Numbered from the stretch's first letter, positions 9,355 to 18,794 are shown. The stretch: 64,000 bases of DNA from Brevibacillus_H sp041920465 (GCA_041920465.1 JBHGXW010000020.1:186001-250000), one strand, 5' to 3'. Program-made: numbers and translations. The notes: generated from the sequence alone by a model not told the origin.

Positions 9355-9454
9355 ACCCACCCGGCTATAACTAACGCTGCGCCGCACAGGAAGTGCCTGT
9401 GTCGGCAAGCGCCATACAGGACACTTCTGTGTCAGACATGCAGCAGGACGCTGC
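9355..9454. repeat. Intergenic hairpin repeat with AGGA loops, copy 1
   Basis: Begins ACCCACCCGGCTATA, as does copy 2 at 45651-45737. It has a GCAC-AGGAA-GTGC hairpin (9384-9396), a middle ACAGGACACTTCTGT unit (about 9416-9430) and a GCAGC-AGGAC-GCTGC hairpin (9440-9454). The stems differ from copy 2 by compensating changes while the AGGA loops are kept. It lies 3' of the liv operon, just beyond the operon terminator. Confidence 0.8.
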
Positions 9455-9481
9455 GAAGTGATTTAACTTTCTTACATAGAG

Positions 9482-9526
9482 AAAAAGGGCTGTCCCAAAA
9501 GTAGCAGAAATGCTTTTGGGACAGCC
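9482..9526 (-). terminator. Terminator of the liv operon
   Basis: A 14-bp perfect stem (GGCTGTCCCAAAAG and its complement), then CTTTTTC on the minus strand, just 3' of livF. Confidence 0.9.
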
Positions 9527-9541
9527 TCTATGAAACGGCGT

Positions 9542-10249
9542 TTATGACAAGTATGCTTCGCGGACCTGCGGATTGGTCAACAGGGTTTTGGCATCGTCTT
9601 GCAGGATGATTTCCCCTGTCTGAATCACGTATCCTCGGTGGGCCACAGAGAGAGCTTGGTTGGCATTTTGCTCAACCAACAGGATTGTCATGCCTTCTCT
9701 GTTCAATTCGGTTACAATCTCGAAGATCTGCTCAACGAGAATGGGCGCCAATCCCATCGAAGGCTCATCAAGCATCAGGATCTTCGGTTTCATCATTAAC
9801 CCGCGGGCAATCGCCAGCATTTGCTGTTCGCCCCCGGACATCGTGCCGCCCTTCTGATTGATCCGTTCCTTCAAACGCGGGAAGTAGTGGAATGCACGCT
9901 CAATGCCTTCCTCAATCACTTTCTTGTCTGTTACCGAGAAAGCTCCCATCTCCAGGTTTTCACGAACGGTCAGCTTGGGGAAAATCCGGCGGCCCTCCGG
10001 CACGTGGGCGATTCCCGCCAAAGCCACTTCGTGTGTGCGCATGCCGGTAATATCTTTGCCGTTAAAGAATACCTTTCCTTCACGAGCTCTTGTTTGCCCG
10101 CAGATCGTTTTCAACGTAGTTGACTTGCCCGCACCGTTTGATCCGATCAGGGTAACCACTTCACCCTGCTCTACTTTGATCGTAAGCCCTTTAAGCGCAT
10201 GAATCCCGCCGTAATAGGTGTGGACATTTTGCAATTCTAAAAGCGCCAT
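9542..10249 (-). CDS. livF: Branched-chain amino-acid ABC transporter ATP-binding protein LivF
   Basis: One of the two cytoplasmic ATPases of the LivFGHM importer (235 residues). It has Walker A GSNGAGKST near residue 37, signature SGGEQQMLAIARGL near residue 138, Walker B LMLDEP and an H-loop region after LLVEQN. VPEGRRIFPKLTV is typical of LivF. It is the last gene of livJHMGF, 17 bases after livG, and is followed by a strong terminator. The start at 10249 has a GGGAGGAGCG-type ribosome site. Confidence 0.96.
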   Translation of the reverse strand: MALLELQNVHTYYGGIHALKGLTIKVEQGEVVTLIGSNGAGKSTTLKTICGQTRAREGKVFFNGKDITGMRTHEVALAGIAHVPEGRRIFPKLTVRENLEMGAFSVTDKKVIEEGIERAFHYFPRLKERINQKGGTMSGGEQQMLAIARGLMMKPKILMLDEPSMGLAPILVEQIFEIVTELNREGMTILLVEQNANQALSVAHRGYVIQTGEIILQDDAKTLLTNPQVREAYLS

Positions 10250-10266
10250 TGTTCGCTCCTCCCCTC

Positions 10267-11043
10267 TTACGACACTTCCGTAGCACTTTTGCCCAGGTAT
10301 GCTTCAATTACATTCGGATTGTTGCGGATTTGTTCCGGCGTACCTTCGGCGATTTTACGCCCGTAATCAAGTACGTGGATGTGTTCGGAAAGACCCATAA
10401 CCAGCTTCATGTCGTGTTCGATCAGGATAATGGTCAGATCCAATTCTTTCTTCAGTTTGCGGATAAAGTCCGTCATTTCAACCGTCTCACGCGGGTTCAT
10501 GCCGGCTGCCGGTTCGTCCAGCAAAATAATTTGCGGGTTGGTTGCCAGTGCGCGCGCAATCTCCAGGCGGCGCTGCAAGCCGTACGGCAAACTTCCTGCC
10601 GCTTCGTTGGCAACATGCTCAATGCCTACGTATTCAAGCAGCTGGTATGCTTCCACTCTCGCTTTTTCTTCTTCTGTACGCACACGCTTGGTATTGAAGA
10701 GAATTCCGAGAAGTCCTGCAGACAAACGGCTGTGAACGCCTACCATGACGTTTTCCAGAGCCGTCATCTCTTTGAACAGACGGATGTTTTGGAAGGTCCG
10801 GGTAATCCCGCGTTCAGCGATCTGATCCGGGCGCAATCCCTTGATGCTTTTGCCGTTTAACAACACATCCCCTTCATCCGGCACGTAAAACCCGGTGATC
10901 ATGTTGAAGAATGTGGTTTTTCCGGCTCCGTTCGGCCCGATAACCGCTGTAATCGTTCCTTTTTCTATGTGAATGGTGACGTCCTGATTCGCTACAAGAC
11001 CACCGAACCGTTTGGTCAAACCATTTGCTTCCAATAGTGCCAT
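10267..11043 (-). CDS. livG: Branched-chain amino-acid ABC transporter ATP-binding protein LivG
   Basis: The second ATPase of the importer (258 residues). It has Walker A GPNGAGKTT near residue 36, a Q-loop in TFQNIRLF, signature LPYGLQRRLEIARAL (LPYGxQ is the usual LivG variant of LSGGQ), Walker B ILLDEPAAGMNP and the switch His in LIEHDM. The LivG-specific insertion between the Q-loop and the signature (VGVHSRLSAGLLG) is present. It lies between livM and livF with short gaps. Confidence 0.96.
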   Translation of the reverse strand: MALLEANGLTKRFGGLVANQDVTIHIEKGTITAVIGPNGAGKTTFFNMITGFYVPDEGDVLLNGKSIKGLRPDQIAERGITRTFQNIRLFKEMTALENVMVGVHSRLSAGLLGILFNTKRVRTEEEKARVEAYQLLEYVGIEHVANEAAGSLPYGLQRRLEIARALATNPQIILLDEPAAGMNPRETVEMTDFIRKLKKELDLTIILIEHDMKLVMGLSEHIHVLDYGRKIAEGTPEQIRNNPNVIEAYLGKSATEVS

Positions 11044-11069
11044 CTTGATGCCCCTCCTTTTGGCTTGAT

Positions 11070-12347
11070 CTATTTGCCTCCGGTAATTTTCGCCAAGATG
11101 CCTTGTTTTTCTTTGGCAAAGCCGCTTTGCTTGATTCCGTCGACATCATTTTTCTTGCGCTTCGCCGGAATTAGCCCATTCGGACGATACAAGGCAACCA
11201 GAATCAGCAAGATACCGAATACAAGACGCTGGAACTTGGACGGGTCGAGCTGGCTCGGCAAATTAATGATTCCGGATTGCTGCAAGGAATGCAGGAAGTT
11301 GGAGAACTCCTTCAACAATTGAACTTGCAAAACTGTAACGAATGATGCACCCAAGATTACACCTGGGATACTTCCGCTGCCGCCGAGGATTACCATTACG
11401 AGAATACCGATAGACTCCATAAGGGTAAAAGAAGTCGGGTCAACGAAAGTTTGTTTTGCTGCGAAGATAACGCCCACAACTCCGGCAAACGATGCACCGG
11501 TTGCGAATGCAGCCAGTTTGGTATGCAATAAGGAAATACCCATCGATTGTGCTGCCAGCTCATCCTCGCGAACGGCAATCCATGCGCGTCCCAGCCGGGA
11601 ATGTTCAAATCGGACGTTGGCTAAAACGATAAACGCAATCACTACCAGCACGATAAAGTAGAAGTAGAACGGTGTTGTCATCTTGATGCCGAACAGCTCT
11701 GGCGAATTGATCGGCGTAATCCCTTGAGGACCGTTGGTAATGTTGATTGGCTTGTCCAGGTTGTTGAAAATGATGCGGATAATTTCCCCGAAGCCGAGAG
11801 TTACGATTGCCAGGTAGTCCCCTTTTACGCGGAGAACCGGCAAACCTAAGAGAATTCCGAAAATCGCCGCTACAATCAAACCGACGATCAAAAACGGCCA
11901 GAACCATGCACCGGAGAGCGGGAAAAGATGGCCCGGGATAAATTCATTCGCCTGCGAAGTGGCAAAGATCGCATACGCATACGCACCGGATGCGAAGAAA
12001 GCCACATATCCAAGGTCCAGAAGACCGGCAAAACCAACTACAATGTTAAGACCGAGTGCCATCGCAACATAAATCCCAACCTGCGAAGCAACCTCCATAT
12101 AATAACGGTTGTCCCCCGCAACCACCGGAATGATTACAAGCAGGATAAGCGCACCCAAAATAAAGCGAATCGCTTTGGATGTATTCGTGTAGAAAACCAA
12201 AATGACGGAGAACAAAATCCCCATGAACGCAATAACCGATTTTTCCATGAAGTACAGGGCACTGGCAAACACCGCTATCCAGATGATGGTAAAGAGAAGC
12301 GGAATTTGTTTGTCTTTGAAAATGGAGCCGAATAGATTTTTAGCCAC
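11070..12347 (-). CDS. livM: Branched-chain amino-acid ABC transporter permease LivM
   Basis: A membrane subunit of the importer with about ten hydrophobic segments (425 residues, longer than many LivM proteins because of an extra hydrophobic N-terminal region of about 80 residues). The permease signature is in the ALGLNIVVGFAGLLDLGY segment; the cytoplasmic coupling loop lies near AWIAVREDELAAQSMGI. The start is GTG 12347, with AGGTGA seven bases upstream, ten bases after the livH stop. The C-terminus is Lys-rich. Confidence 0.95.
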   Translation of the reverse strand: MAKNLFGSIFKDKQIPLLFTIIWIAVFASALYFMEKSVIAFMGILFSVILVFYTNTSKAIRFILGALILLVIIPVVAGDNRYYMEVASQVGIYVAMALGLNIVVGFAGLLDLGYVAFFASGAYAYAIFATSQANEFIPGHLFPLSGAWFWPFLIVGLIVAAIFGILLGLPVLRVKGDYLAIVTLGFGEIIRIIFNNLDKPINITNGPQGITPINSPELFGIKMTTPFYFYFIVLVVIAFIVLANVRFEHSRLGRAWIAVREDELAAQSMGISLLHTKLAAFATGASFAGVVGVIFAAKQTFVDPTSFTLMESIGILVMVILGGSGSIPGVILGASFVTVLQVQLLKEFSNFLHSLQQSGIINLPSQLDPSKFQRLVFGILLILVALYRPNGLIPAKRKKNDVDGIKQSGFAKEKQGILAKITGGK

Positions 12348-12357
12348 GTTCTCTCAC

Positions 12358-13299
12358 CTACACTTTCTCTTTTACGGCTTCGCCGAACAAACCCTCAGGT
12401 TTGAACAAGAGCACGAGTATTAAGATGGCGAATGCAAACACGTCTTTGTACTCAGCACCGAAAGCTCCATTGGTAAGCGGACCGAGATATGCTCCGGCAA
12501 GGGATTCCAACAAACCGAGCAAAACACCGCCCACCATTGCTCCGCGGAGGTTACCGATACCGCCGAGAACCGCGGCTGTGAATGCTTTCAAGCCGAGGAT
12601 AAAGCCGATATACGGGTCGATCGTACCATAGTTTTGGGCAAACAGTACGCCCGTAGCACCACCCAGACCAGAGCCAATCAAGAAGGTTAACATGATAACT
12701 TTGTCAACGTTTATAGTCATCAGCGAAGCCGTAGTTTGGTCCTGAGCTACGGCACGCATGGCGATTCCCCATTTAGTCTTGTTAACAAACAGTGTCAAAC
12801 CAATCATCATGACAATTGCAATTACGATAACAATAACTGCTTTTACCGGGATGCTGGCAAATCCCAAATTAATCATGCCAGGGAATAGAATAGGTGAATT
12901 CAAATAAAACTCATTACGCGTAATGGCTTCGGTAAAACGTACTAAATCTTGCAGCAAAAACGATACACCGATTGCAGAAATCAACGGGACAAGCCTAGGC
13001 GCATTCCGCAGCGGGCGATACGCTACACGTTCAATCCCTACGCCAAGCGCACCGGTGACAATTATGCCGACAATCAAGCAGAGGAAAAAGGCAACATATG
13101 GGTTCATCCCTTTTCCAGCGGCATCAGTAATTAACAATACTTCTGTGCCGACAAACGCCCCAACCATGAAAATCTCGCCGTGGGCAAAGTTGATAAATTC
13201 CAGGATTCCGTATACCATCGTGTAGCCCAATGCAACGACCGCATACATAAACCCGAGGGTTAATCCATCAACTAGTACCTGAGGTAGTATACTTAGCAT
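12358..13299 (-). CDS. livH: Branched-chain amino-acid ABC transporter permease LivH
   Basis: The membrane partner of LivM (313 residues, eight or so hydrophobic helices). It opens with QVLVDGLTLGFMYAVVALGY and VYGILEFINFAHGE, both characteristic of LivH, and has the coupling segment near AMRAVAQDQTTASLMTINVD. The ATG at 13299 follows GAGGGAAAAGACG. It is the second gene after livJ; the 146-base gap to livJ leaves room for processing or attenuation, a common way to make more binding protein than permease. Confidence 0.95.
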   Translation of the reverse strand: MLSILPQVLVDGLTLGFMYAVVALGYTMVYGILEFINFAHGEIFMVGAFVGTEVLLITDAAGKGMNPYVAFFLCLIVGIIVTGALGVGIERVAYRPLRNAPRLVPLISAIGVSFLLQDLVRFTEAITRNEFYLNSPILFPGMINLGFASIPVKAVIVIVIAIVMMIGLTLFVNKTKWGIAMRAVAQDQTTASLMTINVDKVIMLTFLIGSGLGGATGVLFAQNYGTIDPYIGFILGLKAFTAAVLGGIGNLRGAMVGGVLLGLLESLAGAYLGPLTNGAFGAEYKDVFAFAILILVLLFKPEGLFGEAVKEKV

Positions 13300-13445
13300 C
13301 GTCTTTTCCCTCTTTCATTTTTATTCTCTATCTTCACTCATCTCTTTTCACAAAGGAAGGAGCGACAACCACGTGCCGCCCCTCTATTTATTTGCTCAAA
13401 GATGAGGCAAAGAATAAGCTGCGACTAACTTCTATGATGTTATGA

Positions 13446-14678
13446 TTATTCAGCTTTACCTACAAAGACGGACTTATCTTTTTCATACTTGTAGATAAAT
13501 ACGTCTGCATATTTATTGTCACCTTTGTCATCAAAAGTAACCTTTGTAAATTGACCTTGGAAGTCTTTTGTATTATGCACGGCATCCAGAACTTGTTCGC
13601 GAGTAGGCTTTTTGCCGCCGTTCGCTTTAATCGCTTCTTTCAAGCCGTTCAAGATTACGTTCATGCTGTCAAAGCCGTATACGGAGAAGGTTTCAGGCTT
13701 TTTGCCCATCGCTTTTTCGTATTCGGCAGCCCACTTCTTGCCTTCTTCCGTTTGAGTAACGTCACCCGCTACGGAAGTGAATACTACCCCTTCAACTGCA
13801 GGACCGGCAATCTTGATCATGTCGGAAGAGTCGATACCGTCGCCGCCCATGAAGTAGCCTTTAAAGCCTTTCTCACGAGCTTGTTTTACGAGGATACCGC
13901 CTTCAGAGTAGATACCGCCGAAGTAGAGAAGATCCGGGTTCTTGGCAACAACCTGGTTGAGAACAGCGCTGTAATCTTTCTCTCCCTGGGTGATACCTTC
14001 ATATCCAAGCACTTGCACACCATCTTTTTCAAGCTGTGCTTTCACCTGATCTACGAGACCTTGGCCATATGCTGTTTTATCGTGAACAAGGAAAGCTGTT
14101 TTGACGCCAAGTTGGTTTTTCGCGTAGATTGCTGCTTTCGGACCTTGCGAGTCGTCACGAGCGCAAATACGGTGAACCGTTTTCTTGCCTTCTTCCGTCA
14201 ATTTAACACCTGTGTTAGCTGGGGACACCATTACCAGCTTGCCTTCCTCGTACTTCACAGAGGAAGGAATGGCAACACCTGTGTTCAAGTGACCAACTAC
14301 ACCCAATACGTCAGGGTTGGAGATTAAAAGCTCTGCATTCGCTACCCCTTGTTTCGGGTCAGCTTGGTCATCCTGCGGGAACAATTGCAAGTCAAAACCC
14401 ATTTTCTTGAATTCTTCTTTCTGGAGATTGAGCGCATATTCAGCACCTGTTTTGATTGCATCTCCGAGAGAAGATTGCGGACCGGAAAGCGGACTCTGGG
14501 TTGCAATCAAGATTTTGCCGCCGCCAGCAGCTTCACCGCCGCTAGCCGAACCGCCTTGCTGTGGAGCGGCACCGCTGCCACCTGCGTTGTTAGCACCGCC
14601 ACCGCAGCCTGTAAGAGCCATGCCGGTAGCCAGTACTGCTGTCAGGAAACCGAGTTGAGTCTTTCTTTTCATACTCAT
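13446..14678 (-). CDS. livJ: Branched-chain amino-acid ABC transporter substrate-binding lipoprotein LivJ
   Basis: The binding lipoprotein that heads the transporter operon (410 residues). Lipobox MALTGC is followed by an Asn/Gly/Ser-rich tether to about residue 52 and the periplasmic-binding fold. The ATG at 14678 has AAGGGGGA five bases upstream. It resembles the product at 7716-8927 along its whole length, so the locus carries two binding proteins for one permease set. Ligand specificity cannot be read from the sequence; Leu/Ile/Val is the family norm, but short amides and urea are also used. Confidence 0.94.
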   Translation of the reverse strand: MSMKRKTQLGFLTAVLATGMALTGCGGGANNAGGSGAAPQQGGSASGGEAAGGGKILIATQSPLSGPQSSLGDAIKTGAEYALNLQKEEFKKMGFDLQLFPQDDQADPKQGVANAELLISNPDVLGVVGHLNTGVAIPSSVKYEEGKLVMVSPANTGVKLTEEGKKTVHRICARDDSQGPKAAIYAKNQLGVKTAFLVHDKTAYGQGLVDQVKAQLEKDGVQVLGYEGITQGEKDYSAVLNQVVAKNPDLLYFGGIYSEGGILVKQAREKGFKGYFMGGDGIDSSDMIKIAGPAVEGVVFTSVAGDVTQTEEGKKWAAEYEKAMGKKPETFSVYGFDSMNVILNGLKEAIKANGGKKPTREQVLDAVHNTKDFQGQFTKVTFDDKGDNKYADVFIYKYEKDKSVFVGKAE

Positions 14679-14922
14679 TAAATCCCCCTTTTCAATCGGT
14701 CACTCTTTCTTTTTTCACCAAATTTAATCTAGCTTCCCAGCCACTAATTAATTGTAAGTGACGTTTCTATACGTAGCTGATAGCAGATACAGCTTGGCTC
14801 TTTCATTATTGTAAAATAAATGCGAAAATTTACAAGAGAAAAAAATATTTTTATTGCAACATTGTTTTGGTAATTATAACAGAATCATTGAACTTAAATG
14901 ATTATATCAATGTTCTTTTATC

Positions 14923-14936
14923 GTAAAGCGTTTTCA
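14923..14936. promoter_or_regulatory. Possible cre-like (CcpA) site upstream of livJ
   Basis: TGAAAACGCTTTAC on the minus strand matches the cre consensus with two mismatches at one end. It lies 245 bases before livJ, at the deaminase stop. A TATAAT-like hexamer lies between it and livJ. Weak on its own; noted because the paralogous gene at 7716 also has a cre-like site. Confidence 0.3.
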
Positions 14937-14942
14937 ATCTAA

Positions 14943-16712
14943 TCATAATGTTAATGGTAGTGAATAATCAAGTATTTTTCTTTGCTTCACATCATAAATC
15001 CCTTCATCAGTCAAACGAATAAAAGGCAAATGGGTGGCGGTCAGAAACAAGAGAGAATAAATCGGATCAATATGCGGATGCCCTTTGGAGCGTAAAAACC
15101 GGGTAAATTTTTCTCCTTTGGCAATCAAAGTCTCCATCGGTTCTTCGCTCATCATGCCGGCAATTGGCAGTGCCAGTTCAAAAGCCAGCCTGCCTTGATC
15201 ATATGCGGCCAGACCTCCGCCCAGCTGCTTGACCCGCTCAAGCGCTTGCGCCATCATCTCCTTGACTCTGCCAAGAACAATCCAGTCGGCTGAGGCAGTA
15301 TACGTGCTGGCGAGCCCCTCCAGATTTCGCCCGAATCCACGGATGATACTCTTTGTGATTCTGTGCTGCTTCGGATCGAGCAGGACAGCAAAGGCAAGTT
15401 CCGGATCATGCTCAAGACTGATATGGCCTCTTTCATCACACGGAAGTTCTTCCATCGCCATTCTCGTAATTACTGCGTTCTGCATCTGGATGACGGGAAC
15501 AGCTCCGCCGGGATGGCGCATGCTGAACCATTCGGATTCAGCCTCGATCCCCCATTCCGCTTGCTTGGATGCGAAGCGGTAGGATGACCAATTGATCTTC
15601 AAGGTTTCATCCAGCAGTTGACGATCCCTGGCTCTAACCTTCCCATTGGCAAGAACGACAGCCGGCGCAGGCTCCCGCGGTGAAGCAAGCAGCAAAATAT
15701 CGGCGATCCGCCCGGGGGCAATGCTGCCGATCTCGGCATCCAAACCATAGTAAACAGCCGGATTCAACGTAGCCATCACGTATGCCTCCGCTTCCGGCGC
15801 CCCCGCTTCGATGGCCGTACGAATGCAATAATCCATCATGCCCTCTCGCATCATCGGCGGCGTGGAGCCGTCCTGGGTAATCATGAGCCGAGAAGACCAT
15901 GGAATCTGCCGTTCTATCAAGCCTTTGATTAATTCCGGCAGGTCAGGTCGAATGGACGAGTGGCGCAAACTCGTATAGAAGCCTAGCCGCAGCCGGTTAA
16001 TCACCTCATCGACGTTAATGCTTTCATGGCAAGCCGTCACCCCTGCCGCCGCAGCTATGTTCAGCGTATCCCACGACGCGCCGGGATGATGCCCTTCAAT
16101 GCGCTTCCCTAATTGTCTCGCCTTCATTAGGCCGAATATCAACTCTTCCTGCTCGTCCAGAATCCCGCCCCAATCCGTCAATTCTCCTGCTTGGACGACC
16201 AACGGGTGAGCGACCATTTGGATAAGACGATCCGGATTGTAAAGCATTTTATTTTCCTGTTTTTGGCTCTGCGGGTCAAGCCGCGCCCAAAAGAACTGCT
16301 TAACCGGATGCTGAGCCATTTGCTCCATCAACTTCTCTACATCTTCTTGCGGCAGACTATTGTAGAGAAACAGGTTGTCTGAAATCAGCGTAGTCGTCCC
16401 GCATGCTAATGCGTAATCGCTTAAGCTCAGCGGATTGTACCATTGAAACGGATGGGCATGGGGCTCTATGTAACCCGGCACCAAATAATACCCGGTTGCA
16501 TCGATGATCTCGGTCTGTTCGCAGGTTAGCGGTTCCCTGTCCCCGACATAGGCAATGCGCTCGCCAGATAAAACAACATGCGCCTCGCGCCATTCCTTCA
16601 AATAAACGTCCAGAACCTTGCCTCCTTTCAGCCACAAGGATGCCGGCATTTGGTTTTTGGAGACGCGCAGCAGTTCCAGATAACTCTCCCTTGATAGTGT
16701 TCGAATCCGCAT
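14943..16712 (-). CDS. yerA: Adenine deaminase-family amidohydrolase (YerA type)
   Basis: A 589-residue member of the adenine deaminase branch of the amidohydrolase superfamily, which converts adenine to hypoxanthine and ammonia with a metal centre. The metal motif is PGYIEPHAHP near residue 83; further ligands are expected in EGHHPG, ACHESIN and the Asp of ITQDGSTPP. A C-terminal domain from about residue 400 (SEWFSMRHPG) is as in adenine deaminases. Length and the PHAHP context fit B. subtilis YerA, which sits at the same chromosomal place. YerA activity is less certain than that of AdeC. It is divergent from the next gene. Confidence 0.88.
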   Translation of the reverse strand: MRIRTLSRESYLELLRVSKNQMPASLWLKGGKVLDVYLKEWREAHVVLSGERIAYVGDREPLTCEQTEIIDATGYYLVPGYIEPHAHPFQWYNPLSLSDYALACGTTTLISDNLFLYNSLPQEDVEKLMEQMAQHPVKQFFWARLDPQSQKQENKMLYNPDRLIQMVAHPLVVQAGELTDWGGILDEQEELIFGLMKARQLGKRIEGHHPGASWDTLNIAAAAGVTACHESINVDEVINRLRLGFYTSLRHSSIRPDLPELIKGLIERQIPWSSRLMITQDGSTPPMMREGMMDYCIRTAIEAGAPEAEAYVMATLNPAVYYGLDAEIGSIAPGRIADILLLASPREPAPAVVLANGKVRARDRQLLDETLKINWSSYRFASKQAEWGIEAESEWFSMRHPGGAVPVIQMQNAVITRMAMEELPCDERGHISLEHDPELAFAVLLDPKQHRITKSIIRGFGRNLEGLASTYTASADWIVLGRVKEMMAQALERVKQLGGGLAAYDQGRLAFELALPIAGMMSEEPMETLIAKGEKFTRFLRSKGHPHIDPIYSLLFLTATHLPFIRLTDEGIYDVKQRKILDYSLPLTL

Positions 16713-16799
16713 TTTTTCATCCCTTTCTTATCCATGATTTTCCACGACTGAAATTCTGGACTGGTTATACACTAATCGTAGTAAGGAGGGAAACCGCCC

Positions 16800-17285
16800 A
16801 TGCAAAAAAACGTTGGAACTGTAGATGCAACCATTCGTATAACGATGGGTTTACTTGGTCTTGCTTACGGAATCGGCAAGATGTCCAGACGTCCACACCG
16901 CACGCCATGGCTCTTAATGACATTATCCGCCATGAAGGTTGCAGAAGGCGTCACTCGCTTCTGTCCGATGCTATATAGTATGGGAATGAATACTAGCACA
17001 AGGGAAGGATTGGCAACGGCCAAAGCACAACTGTCCAAGATGGGGGATAACTTCGTCAGTTCGCAAATGGCCCAGTTTGCCGAGGCAATTGGCGATAACA
17101 CGTCAGGTGATAAAGCGCCCGTAGACTTCGACCTCGATGAAGCTTCAGGCAAAACGGCCGCAAAAGATGCAACTCCAGCCAAGGAACCAACCAGACATGT
17201 CCGAACCAGGGAAAGCGTTCGCAAGACTGTCCGCAGTCAAGCCGCCTATAAGCAGGATGAACAGGCTTATCCCACATATTCGTAG
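16800..17285 (+). CDS. DUF2892 (YgaP-type transmembrane) protein with long charged tail
   Basis: A 161-residue protein. Residues 1-65 resemble the DUF2892 inner-membrane module: MQKNVGTVDATIRITMGL, a short hairpin of two hydrophobic segments, then GVTRFCPMLYSMGMNT. In the family this region is often fused to rhodanese domains, but here it is followed by an acidic then basic low-complexity tail (Ala/Lys/Glu, then Arg-rich). The ATG at 16800 follows AAGGAGGGAAACC. It is followed 12 bases later by a small membrane-protein gene. Function unknown. Confidence 0.85.
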   Translation: MQKNVGTVDATIRITMGLLGLAYGIGKMSRRPHRTPWLLMTLSAMKVAEGVTRFCPMLYSMGMNTSTREGLATAKAQLSKMGDNFVSSQMAQFAEAIGDNTSGDKAPVDFDLDEASGKTAAKDATPAKEPTRHVRTRESVRKTVRSQAAYKQDEQAYPTYS

Positions 17286-17297
17286 GAGGGAGCATAC

Positions 17298-17435
17298 ATG
17301 AGCATAGTTGGACCTCCCATTTATGAATGGCTATCACACAATCTGTTTGTAGTCGCATTGGCAATTGCTTCAGTAGCCGTGATGGTGTATTTTATTATAA
17401 ACGTGGGCAGAAAAAAGGGAAGATACCGTTCGTAG
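17298..17435 (+). CDS. Small single-pass membrane protein (45 residues)
   Basis: A short gene starting at ATG 17298, eight bases after GGAGGG, in an apparent operon with the DUF2892 gene. The product begins MSIVGPPIYEWLSHNLF, has one TM helix (about residues 17-36, rich in Val, Ala and Ile) and a short basic end GRKKGRYRS. I recognise no family. The strong ribosome site, tight spacing and a terminator directly after it support it being real. Confidence 0.75.
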   Translation: MSIVGPPIYEWLSHNLFVVALAIASVAVMVYFIINVGRKKGRYRS

Positions 17436-17455
17436 CTGCGGACCTTCCCTTTTTT
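17412..17455. terminator. Bidirectional terminator
   Basis: AAAAAAGGGAAG and CTTCCCTTTTTT flank a loop. There is a T-run on both strands, so it can end both the small membrane-protein operon (plus) and purHD (minus). Confidence 0.88.
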
Positions 17456-17516
17456 CTTTGCGTCTGTAGCCGGGTGGTTTATTGCATGGTGCCCCGCCTG
17501 ACACCACCAAGCAAGT

Positions 17517-18794
17517 TTATGCCATGTGGGTCTTTTTCAGCGCTTTGTCACCGATGTCCTTGCGATAGTGGGCACCCTCAAACGAAATTGCCGCCACTTG
17601 TTTGTATGCTGTTTGCTGTGCCAATTCCAAGGTATCGTCAATGCCGGTGACACCAAGCACGCGGCCGCCGTTGGTTACCGTTCCTTCCACTGTCAATTTG
17701 GTGCCTGCATGAAACACAACGGAATTCTTGTCAGGCGCAGGCAATCCATGAATAATGGCGCCTTTCGGGTATTCCCCCGGATAACCTGGAGCAGCCATCA
17801 CGACACACAATGCGCTTTTTTCGCTCCATTTCACATCAACCGCATCAAGCTCCCCTTTTACGGTAGCCAGACAAATGTCCAGAAGATCGGTTTCCAAAAG
17901 CGGCAGAATTACCTGCGTTTCGGGGTCCCCGAATCTGGCATTAAACTCTACAACCTTGGGTCCTTCCGACGTAATCATCAATCCGGTATAGAGAACTCCT
18001 TTAAACGGAATTTCCTCGCTTACCATTGCTTTGGCCATCGGTTTGACGATTTCCTCTACGACCCGATCAACCAACTCTTTTGACATGTGCGGCACAGGAG
18101 CGTACGTCCCCATGCCTCCCGTGTTTGGCCCTTTATCGCCGTCGAATACCGCTTTATGGTCTTGGGCCGTAATCATTGGCTTCACTGTTTCACCATCGAC
18201 GAACGCGAGAAGCGTCAATTCTTCCCCGCTCATGAATTCTTCTACTACTACCCGGCTGCCTGCCTGTCCGAATGATCCGGTTTTCATAATGTCATGCAGT
18301 GCCTTTTCCGCTTCTTCCAGCGTTTGAGCCACGACAACCCCTTTACCGGCCGCCAATCCGTCCGCTTTTATTACAATCGGAGCGCCTTGTTCGCGCACGT
18401 AAGCAAGGGCGGACTCATAATCGATGAACGATTCGTAACGGGCAGTCGGAATGTTGTAGCGTTTCATCAAGCTTTTCGCAAAGCTTTTGCTGCCTTCAAT
18501 CTTGGCAGCTTGCGCACTCGGACCGAAAATGGGCAAACCTCGCACTTCAAAGAAATCGACAATCCCTAAAAGCAACGGATCTTCCGGACCCACAATGGTA
18601 AAATCGATTCCTTCATCTTTCACGAATTGCGCCAACGCCGCAAAATCATTCACCGGAATATTCACATTCCTTCCGATTTCTGCCGTTCCTCCGTTACCCG
18701 GTGCACAATAAATCTTGTCTACCTTGGGGCTTTGTGCTAATTTCCATGCGATCGCGTGTTCACGACCGCCGCCGCCGATAACCAATACATTCAT
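17517..18794 (-). CDS. purD: Phosphoribosylamine-glycine ligase PurD
   Basis: ATP-grasp enzyme making glycinamide ribonucleotide, step 2 of purine synthesis. The 425-residue product starts MNVLVIGGGGREHAIAWKL, has the ATP-grasp loop DGLAAGKGVVVA near residue 143, metal-binding PKVVEFNARFGDPETQ and the C-terminal GRVLGVTG motif. The ATG has AGGAGG eight bases upstream and lies 14 bases after purH. The product ends in an untypical short THMA tail. It is the last gene of the purHD unit. Confidence 0.97.
   Translation of the reverse strand: MNVLVIGGGGREHAIAWKLAQSPKVDKIYCAPGNGGTAEIGRNVNIPVNDFAALAQFVKDEGIDFTIVGPEDPLLLGIVDFFEVRGLPIFGPSAQAAKIEGSKSFAKSLMKRYNIPTARYESFIDYESALAYVREQGAPIVIKADGLAAGKGVVVAQTLEEAEKALHDIMKTGSFGQAGSRVVVEEFMSGEELTLLAFVDGETVKPMITAQDHKAVFDGDKGPNTGGMGTYAPVPHMSKELVDRVVEEIVKPMAKAMVSEEIPFKGVLYTGLMITSEGPKVVEFNARFGDPETQVILPLLETDLLDICLATVKGELDAVDVKWSEKSALCVVMAAPGYPGEYPKGAIIHGLPAPDKNSVVFHAGTKLTVEGTVTNGGRVLGVTGIDDTLELAQQTAYKQVAAISFEGAHYRKDIGDKALKKTHMA

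Noticed and set aside
17466..17480. Third copy of the AGGA-hairpin repeat near purD
   Set aside because: Only an 11-base match to the head (CCACCCGGCTA on the minus strand); the hairpins are missing.
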